A stretch of 64,000 bases of DNA from Rikenellaceae bacterium (GTDB lineage: Bacteria > Bacteroidota > Bacteroidia > Bacteroidales > Rikenellaceae). Position 1 is the first letter of the stretch, and every line of letters starts with the position of its first letter. The notes under the pieces were generated by a model, which saw nothing but the letters and a program-made list of their open reading frames with translations, was not told where the DNA came from and ran no database searches. The stretch lies in the NCBI GenBank assembly GCA_020860245.1, contig JAJBUQ010000039.1, positions 14,299-78,298 on the forward strand. The letters run 5' to 3'. A program made the translations under genes and the position numbers. Below, in pieces: positions 47,814 through 56,182 of the stretch.

Positions 47814-47839
47814 AAACCGGCTTTAATCAAAGCCGGTTT
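47814..47839 (-). terminator. Terminator of the transposon lipoprotein gene
   Basis: AAACCGGCTTT-AATC-AAAGCCGGTTT forms an 11-bp stem; the minus strand continues TCTTTTATT. Confidence 0.75.
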
Positions 47840-47858
47840 CCCTTTGTATTAATTGTTC

Positions 47859-49097
47859 TTAATTTATCGGTACAATATCCAGTATCGTATTATCGTACTC
47901 TTCTACTTCTATCAACATTCCGTCAGTCATCACATCCATAGATAGCAATACCTTTTTACTGTCTACAAGCCTCAACGCATTTATTGAAAACCTGTTGCTT
48001 GACAAAATGTACTGAATACTTTGTATTGCATAATTAACATAATTCTGAGGATCGAACAATTCGTAAAAAACTTGGTCAGAGTCATAATCCATGATGTATA
48101 TTCTGTTATCCTTATCGATTATTGCAAATTTTCTGACAGTTAAACGGTTCGCTTCAGCGAAAGAACTCCAATCAGGTTCCCAACTTACAACCCCATATTC
48201 TCCGGTATTGCCATCATACGTTGCTATACCGAATTCGTCCACGACATATACCACATCTTGTTCTGCTGAAAACAAGTATCTTGCATAACCATTAAAGGCA
48301 CAGAAACTTTTTTCTTCCAACTGCCCATTAACAATTGTTGCTATCATAAGCATATCACCTTCCCGATTAGCATAATAGAATTTATCATTTTCATAGTTTA
48401 CGCCGAGAATACCATTGGAATCAGAACTAATATTAAACGATTGTTCTGTATTCTTATTTCTTATTACACTCCCGCTCACAATATAATTATTCGTGAAATG
48501 AACAGGTTTAATTGCAAACTCTTCTATCTGAACATTCCCCGATTCTGGCAGATAAACTCTTATATTATAATAGGATTTTCCGTTTATATCACAAGATATA
48601 AGATAAAGATAATCTTCTTCAAGTCCGACCATTTCAGTATACTCAAAAGAATTAAATTCAAAAGCCTTTCCATCTGAAATTCTTACGAGATAAGACAGGG
48701 CGCTATTCTCTAATTTGAATAAAACATAATTAGAGGTCAAATAGTCTATTGATTCTACATAATATTCAATCGGCTCACCATCTTCCCCATAAGCACGTAC
48801 TGGATACGTCTCACCCGCAGAATTTACTTTAAGTACAACAGGGCCATCGAACCAATCATAAGAGTTTCCATTTTCATCCTTTTCATACGTTCTTGTTGAA
48901 CGCACCTTTGAAGCATCATAAATCATAAGTTGTTCAGCACCTTGAATATTAAGGGTGCTGATCTGCACATTCCCGTTCTCACCGTTTCCACCATTCGGTT
49001 CCTCATTGTCACTGTCGTTACAACCCATCAAAACAATGGCTAAAGCCACAAGGCTATACCTTGCAAATTTCCCATAACAAATACTTTTCATAAACAT
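47859..49097 (-). CDS. Transposon-borne lipoprotein, beta-propeller-like
   Basis: The predicted surface or periplasmic lipoprotein has 412 residues (a start at residue 3 is equally possible). The signal peptide ends in LMGCNDSDNEEPNGG, a Bacteroidetes lipoprotein export-type start. The body is built of short beta strands in recurring units (NYVLFKLENS, DYLYLISCD, KFYYANREGDM, DVVYVVDEFG, RIYIMDYDSD), suggesting a propeller-like fold. No catalytic residues are apparent. It is the largest passenger of the transposon and has its own promoter, long leader and terminator. The function is unknown; adhesion or glycan contact are guesses. Confidence 0.7.
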   Translation of the reverse strand: MFMKSICYGKFARYSLVALAIVLMGCNDSDNEEPNGGNGENGNVQISTLNIQGAEQLMIYDASKVRSTRTYEKDENGNSYDWFDGPVVLKVNSAGETYPVRAYGEDGEPIEYYVESIDYLTSNYVLFKLENSALSYLVRISDGKAFEFNSFEYTEMVGLEEDYLYLISCDINGKSYYNIRVYLPESGNVQIEEFAIKPVHFTNNYIVSGSVIRNKNTEQSFNISSDSNGILGVNYENDKFYYANREGDMLMIATIVNGQLEEKSFCAFNGYARYLFSAEQDVVYVVDEFGIATYDGNTGEYGVVSWEPDWSSFAEANRLTVRKFAIIDKDNRIYIMDYDSDQVFYELFDPQNYVNYAIQSIQYILSSNRFSINALRLVDSKKVLLSMDVMTDGMLIEVEEYDNTILDIVPIN

Positions 49098-49363
49098 TTG
49101 ATTTTATCTTCCCAGTCTCAAAGAAGATTTTTCAAACAGAGAGGCGCGAGACTGATAACTCACACCGCCGATAGGCTCTGGACAAGCCCGTGTCGAATAT
49201 AAGAAAACAGCTCACGCCTTCGGCTGTATGGCATAAAAACTCCATAAACAAACCAAAGGAGAGCGCCTTCATTATCCCTTCGACACTTTTTGAACTGTCC
49301 AGATTCATCGGTCAGGAATAAGCTAAACGCTTCCCATTATGTACGTCTCCATTAGAGACGGTA
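49098..49363 (-). promoter_or_regulatory. ~260-nt leader of the lipoprotein gene
   Basis: The predicted transcript from the -7 box at 49371-49364 would have an unusually long untranslated leader. It contains a CGTCTC-TAAT-GGAGACG hairpin (~49344-49361) at its start and several short complementary stretches (for example GCTCACGCC and GGCGTGAGC around 49212-49225). No small gene was found. A control role is inference. Confidence 0.4.
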
Positions 49364-49371
49364 CAAAGATA
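49364..49371 (-). promoter_or_regulatory. Promoter -7 box inside the transposon
   Basis: TATCTTTG on the minus strand matches TAnnTTTG and points to the lipoprotein gene. Confidence 0.6.
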
Positions 49372-49414
49372 AAGAATTATTTAACAAGGCACCTATACGT
49401 GAGCTGCTAACTTT

Positions 49415-50377
49415 CTATTCTTCTTCGTATTCCATCCACTGTTTTATCAGATAATAATACCCATAATCAGATATTAATTCAGCATATCTTAATCTTTTAA
49501 AAGTGGATATAATAAACATCATAAACCGTGTCAAATCCGGAATATTACGGGTATTGTACCTAAATGCAAATTCATCACAATACTTATCTAAATGTTTAGG
49601 ACTAACAAGATGGTATATCCCAAATATTCCTCTTTTCAAATGTGACCAAAATCCCTCAATACTATTAGTATGATATCCGTCAGCATTTACATATTCATTT
49701 TCCTTATGAATAACTCTTTGATGCTCATACTCTCTGTGTAACCCATTGTAACCTTTCCAACCATCTGTAATTATAGTGGAACCTCGTCTTACTAATTTTC
49801 TTATTATCGGGCCAAGTATATCCGCTGAATTATCAGGAACAACCATTGCCAATACTTGACCTTTGGAAAGCAATCCTACAACTGACTTCTTTATTTTCTT
49901 ACTTCTTCCCTGCGTATCTTTAAACCGTTTTTTATTTTTACCACCAACTAAAGTTTCGTCAATTTGAGTCTCATAGTCAAAATTCACGTTTATCTTGTTT
50001 CTCATATTATGCCTTATCCTGTGAAGCATAAACCAAGCGGTCTTTTGGGTAACATTTATATCTTTTGCCAACTGTACGCTACTTATTCCTTTTTTATGGG
50101 ACAGGAAGATATAGATAGCATAAAACCATTTTTCCAGTGATACATTACTTCCCTCAAACATGGTTCCCACAGTTACCGTGAACCTTTTCCTACATTCCTT
50201 ACATTTATAAAGTCCGTTAAATTCTCCCCGTGACTTCAACTTATAATGTTCTTCCGATTCTACTCCACAGTGCGGGCAGATCGGTTTACCATGCCATCTT
50301 TGTTCCTCTAAAAACTCCCTACACGCTCTTTTATCTTTTAATACACTTATTAACTCTATGAACGATTTAATTTGCAT
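49415..50377 (-). CDS. IS1595 family transposase
   Basis: The 320-residue transposase (ISXO2-like DDE type) starts with a zinc ribbon (CPHCGVESEE ... CKECRKRFTV). It then has a helix-turn-helix-like region (GISSVQLAKDINVTQKTAWFMLHRIRH) and the DDE domain starting QIDETLVGGKNKKR, with a second Asp in STIITDGWKGY and HTNSIEGFWSHLKRGIFG near the third acidic site. Length and motifs are intact. It lies inside a unit with matching ends and an 8-bp target duplication, so it probably moved that unit. Confidence 0.93.
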   Translation of the reverse strand: MQIKSFIELISVLKDKRACREFLEEQRWHGKPICPHCGVESEEHYKLKSRGEFNGLYKCKECRKRFTVTVGTMFEGSNVSLEKWFYAIYIFLSHKKGISSVQLAKDINVTQKTAWFMLHRIRHNMRNKINVNFDYETQIDETLVGGKNKKRFKDTQGRSKKIKKSVVGLLSKGQVLAMVVPDNSADILGPIIRKLVRRGSTIITDGWKGYNGLHREYEHQRVIHKENEYVNADGYHTNSIEGFWSHLKRGIFGIYHLVSPKHLDKYCDEFAFRYNTRNIPDLTRFMMFIISTFKRLRYAELISDYGYYYLIKQWMEYEEE

Positions 50378-50523
50378 TTTCTTTATCTAATTGGTTATGT
50401 AACCAATTGTACCCAGTATCAAAAAATAATTTCATTATTTAATATTTAAATATAATCAATTTATTTAACTTATTAACTATCAATGAGTTAAAATTTAGAA
50501 ATAGTTTTCATTTTAGAGCAGAC

Positions 50524-50551
50524 AAAAAAAATGGCTACCGATTGGGTAGCC
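50524..50551 (-). terminator. Terminator of the C-run gene
   Basis: On the minus strand GGCTACC-CAATC-GGTAGCC is followed by ATTTTTTTT. Confidence 0.85.
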
Positions 50552-50571
50552 ATCATCTATAAAAAGCAAAC

Positions 50572-50983
50572 TTACATAAACCGGATATATAAAGATTGAC
50601 TTATAATAGTTTTATCATTATTCAGGATGAAAAAATGTAATTCATGGTCTCCGCCATAAGCGGCATTTATCCAAAACTTATTTGACAATGATATCGGAAT
50701 CGCTTTAATATTTGCAACCGTTTCAGAATAATAAACTATATCATTAACGTTTAAGTATCTATTATTAATTCCGGAAAAATAGAAAAATCCAGTATCACGA
50801 ATTAAATAAGAAAAATCTATATAAAAGGTCGCACCTATACCCTCAGTATAATTATAATTAGTTAATATTAAATCTATCCCTAATATAAGTTCATAAATAG
50901 AATAGCTATAAGAATAATTATTATCGTAAATATTTATACGGGGGGGGGGTATTTTTAAGGCGGGATAAAATTGGATTAATCAT
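50572..50983 (-). pseudogene. Putative phase-variable gene split by a ten-base C run
   Basis: An ATG at 50983 opens INPILSRLKNTPP and enters a run of ten C on the coding strand (50949-50940). With ten C the frame stops within three codons (CCC GTA TAA). With nine C it would join a clean open frame, RINIYDNNYSYSYSIYEL ... SQSLYIRFM, ending at TAA 50574-50572: 136 residues. The downstream frame has no stop for ~125 codons and no start of its own. It is directly followed by a strong terminator, so it looks like a real gene in the OFF state. The protein is rich in Ile, Tyr and Asn, with beta-strand character; no family is recognised. Confidence 0.6.
50940..50949 (+). repeat. Ten-base G homopolymer (C run on the coding strand)
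   Basis: Ten consecutive G stand in an otherwise A/T-rich transposon, exactly at the point where two open frames would join if one base were lost. Confidence 0.85.
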
Positions 50984-51002
50984 AAGATAAGTATATTCCT
51001 AT

Positions 51003-51028
51003 TTGGGGCATTAAAGTATATAAGTGTG
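51003..51028 (-). repeat. Right terminal inverted repeat of the transposon
   Basis: 26 bases complementary to 47775-47800 with one mismatch. It ends 24 bases before the methyltransferase start codon, so the insertion may have altered that gene's promoter. Confidence 0.8.
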
Positions 51029-51036
51029 TTAAGTTA
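51029..51036 (+). repeat. Right 8-bp target-site duplication
   Basis: TTAAGTTA, identical to 47767-47774. Confidence 0.75.
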
Positions 51037-51052
51037 TTAATGTAAGACAAAT

Positions 51053-51868
51053 ATGGCGAGAATCGTAAAACCTAAATTAAAAACTCCTATCAGCTATTAT
51101 GGCGGACAACAGAATATGCTCAAAGATATACTACCCCTTATTCCGCCACACCATCTGTACAATGAACCTTTTGCCGGAGGCGCGGCATTGTTATTTGCAA
51201 AAGAACCCGTTGAAATAAATATTATAAACGACCTGAACGGAGAGATCGTTAATTTCTACCGCACAGCTGTTTCAGATTTTACTACCCTTTCAAAAGAAAT
51301 AAAGAAGACACTTCATAGTCGTGAACAGATGAATGTTGCAAAATTCATATACAATCATCCCGATTATTTTTCTAATATTCAGCGAGCTTGGGCGGTATGG
51401 GCGATGAGTAAACTTTGTTTTTCCAGTGATTTCACGGGTTCGTTTTCATTATGTCGTACAGGAAAAAGTCAGACGGCACGAAGACTCGAGAAAGGTAAGG
51501 CTAACTTTACAATCGAGTTGAAAAATCTTCTGGAAAAATGCACCATAGAACAGGACGATGCGATCAATGTGATTCGCCAATATGATACTCCGGAGTCTTT
51601 CCATTATCTCGCACCGCCTTATGTGAATTGTAATATGGGACATTACGAGAATATGTTTGGTGAAGAAAATCTGCGGGAACTTCTCGATACCATTTCGACG
51701 ATAGAAGGCAAATTCATGCTTACTATGTATCCGAATGACTTGATAAGACAATATACCGAAAAGTATAACTGGACTATCCACAAGATTGACCGCACAGTTT
51801 CAGCGGCGAATGTCAAGCGTAGGAAACAGGAGGAATGGATGATAGTGAATTACTCACTGCCGGAATAA
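51053..51868 (+). CDS. D12-class N6-adenine DNA methyltransferase with altered catalytic motif
   Basis: The 271-residue protein is collinear with Dam/D12-type phage methyltransferases: KTPISYYGGQQNMLKDIL (lysine-tyrosine and SAM region), LYNEPFAGGAALLF (motif I, FxGG) and INDLNGEIVNFY. The catalytic motif IV, DPPY in this class, reads LAPPYVNC here (near residue 187): the essential Asp is Ala (codon GCA). Known Dam-type enzymes lose activity on changing this Asp, so the protein is probably inactive as a methylase although its frame is intact. It may protect island DNA in its intact relatives. Confidence 0.85.
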   Translation: MARIVKPKLKTPISYYGGQQNMLKDILPLIPPHHLYNEPFAGGAALLFAKEPVEINIINDLNGEIVNFYRTAVSDFTTLSKEIKKTLHSREQMNVAKFIYNHPDYFSNIQRAWAVWAMSKLCFSSDFTGSFSLCRTGKSQTARRLEKGKANFTIELKNLLEKCTIEQDDAINVIRQYDTPESFHYLAPPYVNCNMGHYENMFGEENLRELLDTISTIEGKFMLTMYPNDLIRQYTEKYNWTIHKIDRTVSAANVKRRKQEEWMIVNYSLPE

Positions 51869-51953
51869 TACTCAATATAAGAAATTAATCGGAACACAGA
51901 CTTTTAAGAAAGTCTGTGTTTTTTGTTTTATTTTTGTGGCTTCAGAGATTAAT

Positions 51954-52883
51954 ATGATTATCAGTGCAAGTCGTCGGACAGATATACCGGCATTCCACAG
52001 CGAATGGTTCCTGAACCGCATAAATGATGGTTATGCGATAGTTACCCACAATACAAAAAGCGGGATATATTATCGTGTGCCACTAACTCCGGACGTGGTT
52101 GATTGTATAGTATTCCGCACAAAGAACCCTACTCCAATACTCTCACGACTTAATGAGCTACAGGATTATAAATACCTGTTCAACATTACGATGAACCCTT
52201 ACGAAAGAGAAATGGAGGCTAATGTGCCAAGTTTACAGGACCGAGTTGAAAACTACAAGAAGTTGTCAGACATTATCGGCTCCCAGCGAATGATATGGCG
52301 TTATGATCCTGTAATGCTCTCACTGAAATACGATATGGATTTTCATAGAAGAGCCTTCGAATATTTATGCCGGGAACTATCGCCATATTCCTATAAGTGT
52401 ATGATAGGATTCATAATACATCATGGCTTTGTTGCCAGACGTATTGATACACTTGCCGTGCAAAAGCGGAACATTGAAGATATGATGGCAATAGGTAATA
52501 TGTTCGGACAAATTGCATCGCAGTATGGGCATGCAATTGAGACATGTGCTACCGAAGTCGATCTGGATGAATACGGGATAATGCACGGAGCCTGTGTCGA
52601 ACGGAAGCAGATCGAAGAGATCGTCGGATATAGATTCGATAAAGTAAAGGAAAAATATCTTCGTCCGCATTGCAACTGTATGGAGTCGATAGACATAGGT
52701 CATTATTCTACCTGTGACAATGGCTGTTTGTACTGTTATGCTACTCCAGAAAAAGCGAATATGAACGTCAAGTTACTCTGTCCGTCACTCGAACCCGGTT
52801 TCGACATTTCAAAGATCCCTGCTGGGAAAATTATAGATATGGAATGTCGTTCATTCCGACCTTCTCAGATGTCGCTGTGGTAA
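51954..52883 (+). CDS. DUF1848 family protein
   Basis: The 309-residue protein opens IISASRRTDIPAFHSEWFLNRI, the family signature, and has VFRTKNPTPILSRL and the C-terminal cysteine set CNCMESIDIGHYSTCDNGCLYCYATP, which probably binds an iron-sulfur cluster. It resembles a radical-SAM-like TIM barrel of unproven function. The start was set at the ATG at 51954; a GTG six codons earlier is weaker. It lies 85 bases after the methyltransferase and may share its transcript. DUF1848 genes are frequent on such elements. Confidence 0.85.
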   Translation: MIISASRRTDIPAFHSEWFLNRINDGYAIVTHNTKSGIYYRVPLTPDVVDCIVFRTKNPTPILSRLNELQDYKYLFNITMNPYEREMEANVPSLQDRVENYKKLSDIIGSQRMIWRYDPVMLSLKYDMDFHRRAFEYLCRELSPYSYKCMIGFIIHHGFVARRIDTLAVQKRNIEDMMAIGNMFGQIASQYGHAIETCATEVDLDEYGIMHGACVERKQIEEIVGYRFDKVKEKYLRPHCNCMESIDIGHYSTCDNGCLYCYATPEKANMNVKLLCPSLEPGFDISKIPAGKIIDMECRSFRPSQMSLW

Positions 52884-52913
52884 TGACAATAAGTTCTCAA
52901 AAATACTTTTAAT

Positions 52914-53275
52914 ATGTACGGTTCACGGTTCAATAACAAACAATTAAAGCATATTGTTTATCTTTTCAATGAGGAGAAGGTATTTCAGCCTGCGGTTGAT
53001 GAAAAGGCGGTTGTTGAGTTGTTTGCCTGTAAACTTACACAGCCGTTAATGGTGCGGGATGGCCGCAAGCTCTGTTATATCTGTATCAGTTGAGCCAACG
53101 TGGTTTGATCACTCCAATGTGGCAGGCGGTATCTGCAAAATACAACTGTTTCATATCCTTACGTGGCAAACCGATCTCACGAAATACACTCTCCAGTGCT
53201 AAATACTGCGCCATAAACGGAGATAACGACTATGATCGTTATAATGAATATATAAATATTATCGCTCGGATGTAA
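52914..53275 (+). pseudogene. Conserved element protein broken by one frameshift
   Basis: The first frame (MYGSRFNNKQLKHIVYLFN ... LMVRDGRKLCY, from 52914) stops at 53093. The continuation LLYLYQLSQRGLITPMWQ ... YINIIARM is in the next frame and ends at 53275. One missing C near 53070 (CTC TGT for CTC CTG) would join them to a ~120-residue protein like the small proteins found near mobilisation genes of Bacteroides elements. It is either a pseudogene or a sequence error. Confidence 0.6.
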
Positions 53276-53353
53276 GTGAGCGAAAGTGAGAGAACTTTTG
53301 TCTCTTATTTTATTTTGCATTTTTTTGCAGGGTAAATTTATAACTAATTGAAT

Positions 53354-53563
53354 ATGCCTATGCAAAATGAAATTCAAACAAGGCTCGATAACATCGAGAA
53401 ATTACTTCGGGGACAGAAGACCGTCCTCACATTCGACGAAGCGTGTCAGTTTACAGGGTTGTCCAGATCCTATATGTATAAATTGACCTGCACCAACAGA
53501 ATCCCGTTCTACAAACCTCACGGCAAGCACATCTATTTCAACCGTCCGGAACTCGAAAACTGA
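53354..53563 (+). pseudogene. Excisionase-type HTH protein cut by a TGA
   Basis: The start is the ATG at 53354. The frame PMQNEIQTRLDNIEKLL followed by LTFDEACQFTGLSRSYMYKLT and GKHIYFNRPELEN is the helix-turn-helix protein of the MerR/excisionase type carried by Bacteroides elements. In the family the last word continues ELE-W-LL; here the Trp codon is replaced by TGA (53561-53563) and LLQNRHKTRSEIEEESRNYL follows in the same frame. A TGG to TGA change fits. It would regulate excision or mobilisation in an intact island. Confidence 0.75.
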
Positions 53564-53793
53564 CTTCTCCAAAACCGGCATAAGACCAGATCCGAGATCG
53601 AAGAAGAGTCGAGAAATTATCTGGTCAATGGCAAACACAAATCCAAATGGATAGCCTGTCATCTTTGGGCACTATCCGCCAGAGCCGGAAACCTAAAAAA
53701 TGGATTTGACGCGAATCCCAATCCCACATTAAAGTATAAAAATATTAACCGCCGACCATTCGGGAAGTGGAATACTTACACCCTTGTTTTTAA

Positions 53794-53855
53794 GGTAGCA
53801 AGTTTATGTCGGTGTGTTACACAACCGACCAACTTGCTACCACCAAAGTGGTAGA
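53794..53855 (+). other. Candidate oriT with overlapping inverted repeats
   Basis: GGTAGCAAGTT (53794-53804) pairs with AACTTGCTACC (53831-53841), and CTACCAC-CAAA-GTGGTAG (53838-53855) overlaps it. It lies 32 bases before mobC, the usual place of a transfer origin. No nick site can be proven from sequence alone. Confidence 0.45.
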
Positions 53856-53886
53856 GTTGCTCCCGATGGTCGCAAATAATCATATC

Positions 53887-54195
53887 ATGAAAAAAACATT
53901 TTTTATATCCATACGGCTGAATAAAAAGTTACAACTCTTGCTCGATGCAATAGTCCGTAGGAATGGTAAGAGCCGAAGCGAAGTCATCCGTGAACTGATC
54001 TTAAACGGATATGTAAAGGAGAGGATCAACAAAGACCATATTCAAACCATACGGCAACTCGCCGGAGAAGCGACAAACCTTAACCAGCTCGCCAAAAAAG
54101 CAAATACATTCGGCTTTAAAGAGATCGCTTGAAAATGCGAACAGTCTGCGGATAAAATAAACGGTCTGATTAAAACGATCCGCAATGATGGCTAA
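53887..54195 (+). pseudogene. Mobilisation protein MobC with an in-frame TGA
   Basis: MobC-type relaxosome proteins help the relaxase bind oriT. The frame KKTFFISIRLNKKLQLLLDAIV, a ribbon-helix-helix-like SRSEVIRELILNGY, and NLNQLAKKANTFGFKEIA are typical. A TGA at 54130-54132 then breaks it, and KCEQSADKINGLIKTIRNDG continues in phase to TAA 54195. The full form would have 101 residues. The continuation has the expected family ending, so the stop is a single lesion. It overlaps the relaxase start. Confidence 0.75.
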
Positions 54196-55095
54196 GATAA
54201 CGAAAGGTAAATCTTTCGGCGGTTGCGTCAGGTATGCCCTTAATGAAGAAAAGGCATATCTGATCGAGACTGGCGGAATACATGAATCCGATCCGGAGCA
54301 GATGATTCGTGATTTTAATTTGCAGACACTCCTGAATCCTAAAGTCAAAAACATTGTCGGTCATATTTCTTTGAATTTCCCTGTCGAGGACAAAGCAATG
54401 GCAACGGACGATGAACGACTGCGGTTGATCGCCCGTGACTATATGCGCAGAATGGGTATCCGCAATACTCAATTCCTGATAGCACGCCATACCGACAAAG
54501 ACCATTCGCATTGTCATATAATTTTAACCGTGTAGATAACGACGGCAAAATCATCTCCGATAAGAATGACCGCTACCGTAACGAGAAAGTATGTAAGATG
54601 CTAACGGCTAAATACCATTTGCATTTTTCGGAAGGGAAAAAGAACGTCAAACCTGAACGGTTGCGGGGATCCGATGCGATCAAACATGAATTATTCGGTA
54701 TTATCAGGCAAACCATTGACGAGAGCCAAACCCTGAAAGACTTCGAGGATAACTTATCTGATAAAGGAGTTGAGACAACCTATAAATTCAACGGCAGTAC
54801 CAAAGAAATACAAGGTATAAAGTTCGAATACAAAGGGCAAACCTTCTCCGGATCAAAGATAGACCGCCAATTCAGTTATGGTAATTTAAACGGTCATTTT
54901 GCTATATCGGAGCATAACCTTAACGTCCGTCAAGAGAAGGTACAGAAAGAATATAACCACGAATTTGAAGATTATTCCTCTTTCGGGGATTGGTTTTCTC
55001 ATGCCTTCGGATCGCACTACGATCAGAATGAAGACGAGGCAGAACAATTGCGAAAGAAAAAGAAAAAACAAATCATCATTAAACCAAAGAGATAA
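54188..55095 (+). pseudogene. Relaxase/mobilisation nuclease with a one-base frameshift
   Basis: The N-terminal part (AKITKGKSFGGCVRYALNEEKA ... ARHTDKDHSHCHIIL) carries the HUH-type metal motif HxHxH region and stops at 54535. The next frame, FNRVDNDGKIISDKNDRYRNEK, continues the protein to 55095 and ends KKQIIIKPKR. One extra T in the run at ~54520 (ATAATTTTAACC) would restore HIIFNRVDNDGK. The restored ~302-residue protein is short for a relaxase but has the nuclease half complete. It acts at oriT during transfer. Confidence 0.8.
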
Positions 55096-55101
55096 AAAAT
55101 T

Positions 55102-55533
55102 ATGGAAAATACAATTAACGATCCCACAACTAAATGGGACGAATTATTAGCAGACTTCAACTTGTTCCTGTGCGAGTATTTTGGCTACCGTGAAGCAGCT
55201 TATTACAACCGTATCTGCAACGGTAATATTATATGTGCGTGAACGAGAAAAGTCGATCTTTATATCCGTTTCTGGGAGACAAGCGGAGGTACACATGGAT
55301 TGCCGGACAAAATAGGGATTATCGTAACCGCCAATTTTAAAAAGTTAAACCAGGATGCTTACTTTACCGTTCTGTTGCGCTTCCTGAAAGAATATGCACC
55401 TAAATACGGCTTTGAAAATATCTGGATAGAAGGAGACATTGACCGCTTCGATAAATCGAAGTACGGATTTGTTAAGTATGATATTTACAATTATATCCCC
55501 ATTCGCATAGCGGATATGGTTATCCCGGAATAA
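55102..55533 (+). pseudogene. Unrecognised protein downstream of the relaxase, in-frame TGA
   Basis: From ATG 55102 (ENTINDPTTKWDELLADFNLF) one frame of 143 codons runs to TAA 55533, interrupted only by TGA at 55240-55242; it resumes TRKVDLYIRFWETSGGTHGLPD. The tail GFENIWIEGDIDRFDKSKYG looks like a genuine folded protein. I do not recognise the family. It is likely an accessory gene of the mobilisation unit. Confidence 0.55.
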
Positions 55534-55769
55534 TCTCCCATTCCCTGTTGTGTGCAAATATAGTGACAGCCGAGAGGGAACTAAGCTTGCTTAAGTTTCC
55601 CGAGGCGAATTCTATATTCTTTAAATGTAATGTCGCAAAAGTTAAATACGAAAGGTCGGTGCCGTCCGTGACGGTTGCCAAGGCAAACCTTGCGTATTTA
55701 CTTTTCCAACTTTGGCTGGTCGCTACCAACAAGAAATGGGTAGGAGTGGTTATAGTAAATAGTAAGGGT
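55534..55769. other. 236-bp gap, no gene seen
   Basis: Long open frames on both strands here overlap each other and resemble no protein; I see no gene. Confidence 0.4.
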
Positions 55770-55991
55770 TTAAAGACCTTTGAAGAAGTCTTCCAATGTT
55801 GTTCCGTAGTATTCGCAAAGAATTGCAATTGTGGTAAGAGAAATATTCATGCTTCCTACCTCGATACGTTTCACATTGATATTTGTATCGAAATAGACCA
55901 CTTCCTGAGTAATGCCCTTAGTGTGCCTGAGATCCTTAAGTTTCTCGGCAACCTTTTTCATTAACTCAGATCTGTTTCTTTTTGCAGTCAT
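55770..55991 (-). CDS. XRE family helix-turn-helix regulator
   Basis: This is a 73-residue lambda-repressor-like DNA-binding protein: RSELMKKVAEKLKDLRHTKGITQEVVYFDTNINVKRIEVG, with the classic XRE helix pattern, and LTTIAILCEYYGTTLEDFF at the end. It is a single HTH domain without a sensing part. A 16-bp palindrome lies 35 bases before its start and could be its own operator. Confidence 0.88.
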   Translation of the reverse strand: MTAKRNRSELMKKVAEKLKDLRHTKGITQEVVYFDTNINVKRIEVGSMNISLTTIAILCEYYGTTLEDFFKGL

Positions 55992-56025
55992 TAAACAAAG
56001 AACTAACTATTTCAATTTTCGTACG

Positions 56026-56041
56026 GTAACAATATTGTTAC
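56026..56041. promoter_or_regulatory. 16-bp perfect palindrome, candidate operator
   Basis: GTAACAATATTGTTAC lies between the divergent XRE gene and the structured element. A TATATTTG promoter box follows on the + strand near 56058. Confidence 0.5.
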
Positions 56042-56182
56042 TCCGAATATTTATTTCTATATTTGTATGTACCAATAATTCTTTTTAGTATGAATAAATT
56101 ATCTTTGTGTAGATATTTACATCCCACTTAAGTGAGGATTTGACATATAGATTAAGGAACAACCTATATTTCTAACAGCAAA

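Larger units (their letters stand above)
47775..51028. mobile_element. IS1595-type transposon with passenger genes, 3,254 bp
   Basis: The ends are 26-bp terminal inverted repeats (47775-47800 and 51003-51028; CACACTTATATACTTTAATGC then A or C then CCAA) matching at 25 of 26 positions. A perfect 8-bp duplication TTAAGTTA flanks them, the size known for the IS1595 family. The unit carries the IS1595-like transposase, a lipoprotein gene, a gene with a ten-base C run, and their terminators, all on the minus strand. Intact ends, intact transposase and a perfect duplication suggest recent insertion. Confidence 0.85.

Noticed and set aside
47775..51028. Invertible segment bounded by inverted repeats
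   Set aside because: The same repeats abut a perfect 8-bp direct duplication and enclose an IS1595 transposase, so a transposon is the better explanation.
53354..55533. Alternative genetic code (TGA as tryptophan) in the island
   Set aside because: TGG is used normally in the same genes, true genes here and in the core end in TGA, and TAG, TAA and frameshift lesions occur as well.
55548..55964. 138-codon + strand frame and the antisense 102-codon frame
   Set aside because: Both overlap the well-supported XRE gene or each other and show no family features.
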